A stretch of DNA of 37,130 bases from assembly GCA_024401475.1 (NCBI GenBank), contig JAKSKZ010000036.1:1-37130 (forward strand), in the 5' to 3' direction. Position 1 is the first letter of the stretch. Every line of letters starts with the position of its first letter. The translations under genes and the position numbers were made by a program. The DNA is from Paludibacteraceae bacterium (GTDB lineage: Bacteria > Bacteroidota > Bacteroidia > Bacteroidales > Paludibacteraceae). This document shows positions 32,007-37,130 of the stretch, one piece after another. Below the pieces are notes generated by a model. The model was not told where the DNA came from, did not search any database, and saw only the letters and a program-made list of their open reading frames with translations.

Positions 32007-35000
32007 ATGTCAATGTTATTAAGCAAAAAAATAATTTACTTGCTACCATGGTTGTTTTTCTTTTGTATGAAAGGATTATCAGCTGAAGAGTATGGCATAT
32101 TCGACCATTATACGACAAATGATGGGCTCATCTCCAACCGTGTTTTTTCCCTAGCAACCGATAAAGATGGGGGCATTTGGGCTTCCACCAATTTCGGATT
32201 AGAGAAATTCGACGGTACAAAGTTCACCCACCATAGAAAAACAGAATACCCCGAATTGAGCAGAGAGGATTACCTCTTTATCCATACCCTACCCAATGGA
32301 ATCATCACAGCAGGAGGATACAACGGCCTTCTAATTGAATACAATCCTGTAAAAGATACGTTCTTCAACGTAATGCCGAAAGAGTTTGACGAATCTTTCT
32401 ATAAGGAGACAATGGGCATCTACCACTCCACAAAAGGCGAGCAATACCTTGTAACCAACGGAGGTGCCTACACTTACGACAAAAACAAACGCGAATATTC
32501 TAGCAACAACACACTTTTCCGTGTCACACAAAACATATATGTTAGATCTTTATATGTTGACGCCAAAGGTAGGTATTGGATTGGATCCATCGACTCTCTC
32601 TTGGTCAAAGATGCGGAAGGTGCACACATACTAAAATACATTCCGAAAGGAGAAGCTTGCAGCTTTGTCCGCACCATCTTGCCCATCGGCAACCACAAAC
32701 TTGCTGTAGCCTCTCAAAACAACGAGATTTGGATTTTTGATGACAATTCCGATTCTATTAGCGCACCTGCCATTATAAAAACTCCTTTTTCTTGCATCAC
32801 TAACATCATAAGAGACAAAAAAGGCAGATATTGGATAGCTACAGATGGTAACGGCCTTTGGTACACCGACCAAAACCTATCGGAATCAACCACATTCACT
32901 AAACTCACCCCACATAATGCATCGATCGACGAGGTGAACAAAATCTACTCCATCATGGAGGACAATCATGGTGACATTTGGTTCAGCACCCAAAATTCTG
33001 GAATTTGGAGATACAGACAAAACAGCACATCGGGCATTTCAACCTCTACCGATGTCGGATTTCCGCCTGCTGTATGCACCGCTTTTGTGGAAGATGAAAA
33101 CCACAATATCATCGTCAGCGTCGATGGTGGAGGTCTATATACAATCGACCCCAAAAAGAAGTTCAAAAAACTGATAGACCTTCCTAACAACAACATTTCA
33201 AATATATCCAAATCAAAAGACGGTACTTGCTATGTGGCAACTTGGGGAGGCGGCGTTTACCGCTACTACCCTAAAACCAACAAGATAGAAAAGGAGAACT
33301 TCTTGGGAATCAACAACCCTTGCAACTGCTTCTTTGGCGTTAATGTCTTAAACGGAACAGATATCTACGCCTGCACCACAGGCGACGGACTCTACCGAAA
33401 AAAAGCAGGAGATGACAAATGGAGCCGCCTCGTACCATACGACTCTGTTGCCATGGCTCCCAACAAATGGATCCTATTCTCCTTCTCCGACACAAAAGAC
33501 AATGCTTGGATTAACTCTTCCAACACTCTTTGGTTATTAAAGGGGAACGATCTAAGAATGATTACGCCTAATAGCGACTGCGAGAAACAACTCACCCCGC
33601 TTCAGATATTCGACTTGAAAGGAGAAGGCGACGGATATATCTTCGCAGCTTCCAACAAAGGCATCAAACGAATTTCGCCAGAAGGCGTAATCGAAGACCT
33701 CCCGTTCATTCCCGAATATTTCTTCCGCATCATTCTAAAAGACGATAACGGAAATTATTGGGTTGCAGGAGACAATGGCATTTACTCTTTCAATTACAAA
33801 GCTAAAACTTGCACAAAACTTCCTGGCAATTTCAGTGATGTTGCCACCAACTATTTCTATTTCAGAGCTGGCTATAAGGCTGCCGATGGTAAACTCTATT
33901 TCGGAACAAACATAGGTTACATCTGCGTTAATCCTAAAGAATTATCGTTCGAAACCAAAATAGAGCACCTCTCTTTATCTTCTTTGTCAATAGGCAACAA
34001 GAAAGTCAGCATTTCAGAAAACCCTTTGAATGGAACGCCACTATCTCAAAGAAAAGATATAAAACTTGCATACGGCCAAACAGACATAGCCATCAACATT
34101 CAATTAGTCGACTTCGCCGATATAGATAAGGCTATATGCCAATACAGACTTGTTGGTTTACAAGACCAATGGTTGGATGTCAGTCCCGACCGCATCATTC
34201 GCTTCTCCTACATTCCAACGGGCGACTTCCAATTGGAAGTAAAAGCATTCCGATCAAATGAAGAGTGTGAACAAAAGGTAATAACCCTTTCCATCTCCGT
34301 ACTTCCTCCTTGGTGGCAATCATGGTGGTTTATGACACTCTGCGTAATTCTAATCGGCGCCACCGCTTTCCTCATCTATAAACATAGAGTTCGTCACCTC
34401 ATTGCCATGAAAAACAAACTGAATGAGGAGGTGGCCATCCGAACAATGGAGTTGCAGACTGCTCTGAAAGACAAAGACAGCCTCATTTCCGTCATCGGCC
34501 ACGACCTTCGAAATCCTATGTTCGCCATCGTAGTTGCCTTGGAGAACTGGTTGCGGAAAGAATATACCATGAACGACGAGAGCAAACACCACCTCATCGA
34601 GGAGACTTTAGAGTCAGCAAAAACATTGCAAGGAGAAATGCTCAAACTGCTTAACTGGGCAAAATCCAAGCAAGACGACATCGTATGCAAACCACAGGAG
34701 ATTGACATCGAATCCATCATCAACGACGCCCTTCTCCTAAGCGACGGCCTTCTCAAAAGTAAAAATATAAATACCCAAAAGAAAATCTCTTTGGCACACA
34801 AGGCCTATGCGGACGACCGAATGGTAAGCACTGTTGTAAGAAATATTATCGGAAACGCCATCAAATACACCAATGAAGGGGGAACAATCACCGCAGAGGC
34901 TTGGGAAGACGAACATGAAGTACACATTGCCATCCGTGACACTGGTGTCGGCATGAACAGCGAAGTATTAAATAAAATACTCTCCAACGAACAAGAAGAG

Positions 35001-36005
35001 ATGAGCAGCAAACTTGGAACCAATCAAGAGAAAGGAACTGGTTTGGGTCTTAACATCTGCAAGAAATACATACAACGCAACAACGGTTCTCTAAATGCAG
35101 AAAGCAAATTAGGGGAAGGAACAACCATCACTATCAACCTTCCTATATCAGTGGCAATCACCAACTATCAGACTGCCGAAAAGGGCTCCGAAATTTCACT
35201 AGGAAATCGAATCTCGAAAGAAGTTATCGCTGGAAATGTCATCTTAATAGTGGACGACAATCCGCTCATCTGCGAGAACATGAAAACGCTTCTTTCCGAC
35301 ATCTGCGAGGTCAGAATCGCCCATAATGGCCAAGAAGCATTGGATATCGTTGCTGAAAATGAGATAGATCTCATTCTTAGCGACGTGGACATGCCGATCA
35401 TGAATGGTATAGAACTATGCGGCATCTTGCAGCAAGACGAGGCATCGGCCCACATACCATTACTGTTCGTATCAGGAAGAATAGAAGAAAATGACCGTCT
35501 TCAAGGCCTTTCTAAGGGAGCCATAGACTATATTACAAAGCCATTCAACCAAGAAGAACTATTGGTAAAGCTTTGCAGTCTGTTCAAACATAGAGAGCTT
35601 ACAAGAAGCCACATTTTGGAAAGCATCATGCGAAACAAGAATTCGAATGACGAAGGTGAACCAGAAGAGGCATCCGACCCTACAACAGACAATCCATTCT
35701 TAAATCAATTTATGGATTTGATTAGAGAACGTCATTCCGACCCAGAATTGTCAGTTGACGACTTGGCGGATGAAATGTGTGTCAGCCGCTCTACAATGTT
35801 CCGACGCATCAAAACAATAGTAGGCAAGTCTCCAGTAGAATTGTTAGGAGAATACCGCTTAAATGAGGCCCTACGCCAACTTAAGAGCAACGAATCCGTA
35901 TCCGTCAACGAAGTAGCCTACGCAGTCGGATTCTCTGATGCATCCTACTTCAGCAAAAAATTCAAGGCTTACTTCGGAATAAACCCTACACAAGCAAGAT
36001 CGTAA
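32007..36005 (+). CDS. Hybrid two-component system regulator (HTCS)
   Basis: This 1332-residue one-protein signalling system has a signal peptide (MSMLLSKKIIYLLPWLFFFCMKGLSA). A periplasmic sensor of two beta-propellers built from Reg_prop repeats (such as DKDGGIWASTNFGLEKFDG) follows, then a Y_Y_Y domain and one membrane helix near residue 775 (WWFMTLCVILIGATAFLIY). Next are HisKA with His about 832 (IGHDLRNP), HATPase (NIIGNAIKYT, GTGLGLNI), a receiver with Asp about 1125 (LILSDVDMPIMNG) and a C-terminal AraC helix-turn-helix. In Bacteroidetes such proteins sense glycan fragments and activate neighbouring utilisation genes. No susC/susD or glycosidase gene is within the window. Confidence 0.95.
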   Translation: MSMLLSKKIIYLLPWLFFFCMKGLSAEEYGIFDHYTTNDGLISNRVFSLATDKDGGIWASTNFGLEKFDGTKFTHHRKTEYPELSREDYLFIHTLPNGIITAGGYNGLLIEYNPVKDTFFNVMPKEFDESFYKETMGIYHSTKGEQYLVTNGGAYTYDKNKREYSSNNTLFRVTQNIYVRSLYVDAKGRYWIGSIDSLLVKDAEGAHILKYIPKGEACSFVRTILPIGNHKLAVASQNNEIWIFDDNSDSISAPAIIKTPFSCITNIIRDKKGRYWIATDGNGLWYTDQNLSESTTFTKLTPHNASIDEVNKIYSIMEDNHGDIWFSTQNSGIWRYRQNSTSGISTSTDVGFPPAVCTAFVEDENHNIIVSVDGGGLYTIDPKKKFKKLIDLPNNNISNISKSKDGTCYVATWGGGVYRYYPKTNKIEKENFLGINNPCNCFFGVNVLNGTDIYACTTGDGLYRKKAGDDKWSRLVPYDSVAMAPNKWILFSFSDTKDNAWINSSNTLWLLKGNDLRMITPNSDCEKQLTPLQIFDLKGEGDGYIFAASNKGIKRISPEGVIEDLPFIPEYFFRIILKDDNGNYWVAGDNGIYSFNYKAKTCTKLPGNFSDVATNYFYFRAGYKAADGKLYFGTNIGYICVNPKELSFETKIEHLSLSSLSIGNKKVSISENPLNGTPLSQRKDIKLAYGQTDIAINIQLVDFADIDKAICQYRLVGLQDQWLDVSPDRIIRFSYIPTGDFQLEVKAFRSNEECEQKVITLSISVLPPWWQSWWFMTLCVILIGATAFLIYKHRVRHLIAMKNKLNEEVAIRTMELQTALKDKDSLISVIGHDLRNPMFAIVVALENWLRKEYTMNDESKHHLIEETLESAKTLQGEMLKLLNWAKSKQDDIVCKPQEIDIESIINDALLLSDGLLKSKNINTQKKISLAHKAYADDRMVSTVVRNIIGNAIKYTNEGGTITAEAWEDEHEVHIAIRDTGVGMNSEVLNKILSNEQEEMSSKLGTNQEKGTGLGLNICKKYIQRNNGSLNAESKLGEGTTITINLPISVAITNYQTAEKGSEISLGNRISKEVIAGNVILIVDDNPLICENMKTLLSDICEVRIAHNGQEALDIVAENEIDLILSDVDMPIMNGIELCGILQQDEASAHIPLLFVSGRIEENDRLQGLSKGAIDYITKPFNQEELLVKLCSLFKHRELTRSHILESIMRNKNSNDEGEPEEASDPTTDNPFLNQFMDLIRERHSDPELSVDDLADEMCVSRSTMFRRIKTIVGKSPVELLGEYRLNEALRQLKSNESVSVNEVAYAVGFSDASYFSKKFKAYFGINPTQARS

Positions 36006-36109
36006 TTTAATCTTCTCAAGTTTCGCGGTTTGATCTTTAAGTGTGTTGGCAGATTCTGAGATACAACCCAGAATGGATTGTTGCGTAACCTTGTCGACAT
36101 TAAACTATG

Positions 36110-36131
36110 TTTTATGCCGTACAACATAAAA
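36110..36131. promoter_or_regulatory. 22-bp palindromic site (motif copy 4)
   Basis: TTTTATG-CCGTACAA-CATAAAA keeps the outer 7+7 arms and the GTAC centre of the 15712 site. It lies 105 bases after the hybrid regulator, in the non-coding stretch 36006-36451, where no good -7 box or convincing gene was seen. Confidence 0.6.
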
Positions 36132-36451
36132 ACGAGGGAGGTAATTTGGCTTAATCATTTGGAAACACTTCATAAGAATCCCCATCCTATTCTTATTATA
36201 GCAATTACACATAGTTAAGGAAACAACAAGTATTCAGAGGATAACATCCGCAGTGCATTCGTTGGGTTTCCACCCATACAAGAAGGATTCATAAAAACCT
36301 TTGGACAAGGTTTTCCTACAACAATGGCGACACGATTAAAGAAGAGGAGAAAGACTATTCGAGAGTGTTGGGAAGCTACTTGTAAACGTGCTAAAATAAA
36401 ATTTGGGAATTGGTATATCTCAAGAATTATTTAACTACCCACAAATTAATC

Positions 36452-36640
36452 ATGGCAAAGAAAACTGCAACTAAAAACTCCGGACTTGGAATGGTGGCAG
36501 CAAACAACCATTTCAAGCACCAAAAAATTCAATCTATCATCTACGAGAACTATTTGAGGAAATTCGTAGATAATAACATCCTGACAGAAACAAAACTCTC
36601 AGACGACCTTCCGATAATCTGTCCTGACATCTTTATTTGA
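36452..36640 (+). CDS. Small hypothetical protein
   Basis: An ATG ORF of 62 residues starts MAKKTATKNSGLGMVAANNH and ends ICPDIFI. The N-terminus is basic; the rest is mixed. I do not recognise a family. There is no clear SD and no -7 box at a standard place, so it may not be expressed. The longer open frame upstream begins at a TTG and adds nothing recognisable. A structured non-coding stretch follows at once. Confidence 0.35.
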   Translation: MAKKTATKNSGLGMVAANNHFKHQKIQSIIYENYLRKFVDNNILTETKLSDDLPIICPDIFI

Positions 36641-36670
36641 TTTTCATTGACATATAATTTAAAAAGGAAG

Positions 36671-36795
36671 GTCGGTTACATTACGCCGTTAGGCGTTTAA
36701 TGTCGGTAGAATCACAATGCGTTGAACAAGCCGATTCCCCGTTAGGGGATTAACCTTGTGTGTTATCGGTCACAAAATAGGGCACAGCCTTTTTT
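36671..36795 (+). ncRNA. Structured RNA candidate with two GTTA-loop hairpins
   Basis: Hairpin one is ACATTACGCC-GTTA-GGCG..AATGT (36678-36703). Hairpin two has CCCC-GTTA-GGGG at 36737-36748, enclosed by ACAAG/CTTGT (36726-36730 / 36755-36759). CCGAT (36731-36735) could instead pair with ATCGG (36765-36769). Six T follow a small GGC-ACA-GCC at 36781-36795. No family was recognised. Confidence 0.4.
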
Positions 36796-37022
36796 ATGTC
36801 AGTTCAAAAGGTTTTGCGGACACCAATGATTTGAAACAAATTCTTTCTCATCTATGCATAATGTCATTCAATCAGTAATTGATGATATTAATGGCATTAC
36901 GCCAACAATTACAAAAAAACTAAGAATGCCAACAAGCGTATCATTGCCAATTTTAAATTATCCAACATATTATTTCAGCACAATCAAATTCATAACGCAA
37001 CACACATACAAACGGACACGCC

Positions 37023-37066
37023 GCCCCGTAGGGGCAATCCCTCGTGGTTGCCCCTTTCGCCACGAG
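37023..37066. repeat. REP-like overlapping palindromes
   Basis: GCCCC-GTA-GGGGC (37023-37035), GGGGCAA/TTGCCCC (37031-37054) and CTCGTGG/CCACGAG (37041-37066) overlap and exclude one another. Such G/C-rich units (GTAGGGGC..) resemble dispersed palindromic repeats in many genomes. The stretch 36796-37022 holds nothing I can support. Confidence 0.55.
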
Positions 37067-37086
37067 GCCCTCCGCCACACGGGCAC

Positions 37087-37119
37087 AAAAAAAGGGAGCG
37101 TCCCGTAAGGAACGCTCCC
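37087..37119 (-). terminator. Minus-strand terminator of a gene beyond the window
   Basis: On the minus strand GGGAGCGT-TCC-TTAC-GGG-ACGCTCCC is followed by seven T. It must serve a minus-strand gene lying to the right of the window. Confidence 0.8.
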
Positions 37120-37130
37120 CTGTAAGATGG

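Noticed and set aside
36324..36434. 36-codon basic ORF (MATRLKKRRKTIREC...)
   Set aside because: No SD or -7 box and no family; too short to support.
36683..36760. Integron attC site, suggested by GTTAGGC next to hairpins
   Set aside because: The partner RYYYAAC core site and an integrase are missing; the second copy (GTTAGGG) does not fit the core.
36854..37108. 84-codon plus-strand ORF near the right end
   Set aside because: It runs through the REP-like hairpins and the opposite-strand terminator, which is not typical of a gene.

Overview
The window reads as the chromosome of a member of the Bacteroidales (a Bacteroides/Prevotella-type organism). Almost every promoter I can place has the Bacteroidetes -7 box TAnnTTTG, once with a well-spaced -33 TTTG. 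The gene families also fit: a hybrid two-component regulator with an AraC output domain, a T9SS-like C-terminal tail, SPII lipoproteins and a PepSY-like secreted protein. I cannot name the species.

Layout. (1) 1-548: the 3' end of tRNA-Leu(CAA), a terminator, and a Fur/Zur-family repressor on the minus strand. (2) 684-12214: a complete type I restriction-modification operon, all minus strand: hsdM, hsdS and hsdR, plus two rhuM genes and three DUF1016 (YhcG/PDDEXK) genes or remnants. The first codons of hsdS recur as short leaders before the accessory genes upstream of the real hsdS. The last codons of hsdS recur as tails after the accessory genes downstream of it. A decayed XRE-type regulator heads the operon. 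(3) 12393-14454: a palindromic operator/promoter and a His-rich P1B zinc-exporting ATPase. The Fur-type regulator and the ATPase look like an originally adjacent divergent pair now split by the roughly 11.7-kb island. A 9-bp direct repeat lies just outside each end of the island. (4) 14557-17997: two secreted zinc-metalloprotease-like proteins transcribed divergently. The plus-strand one has a 22-bp palindrome, a 10-G tract at the -33 position and a start-proximal hairpin.

(5) 18178-21073: a DEAD-box RNA helicase with a long structured leader containing a 16-codon uORF, then a YigZ-family protein. (6) 21187-21308: tRNA-Thr(CGT). (7) 21441-27119: a 1858-residue alpha-2-macroglobulin lipoprotein with an intact thioester motif. 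(8) 27274-29349: lrgAB behind a heptamer-repeat promoter, convergent with a bile-acid:sodium-symporter-family carrier. (9) 29408-31498: an M23/LysM peptidoglycan protein with a long leader, tRNA-Lys(TTT) and a PepSY-like protein. (10) 31505-36005: a repeat-like intergenic element, an orphan terminator and a 1332-residue hybrid two-component regulator. (11) 36006-37130: mostly non-coding, with one small ORF, a structured RNA candidate, REP-like hairpins and a minus-strand terminator for a gene beyond the window.

Together the genes suggest a cell-envelope-centred region (proteases, protease trap, murein enzymes, holin-like proteins) into which a defence island was inserted. Four copies of one 22-bp palindrome near TTTATGTTGTACAACATAAA lie in intergenic regions of the right two thirds and may define a small regulon.
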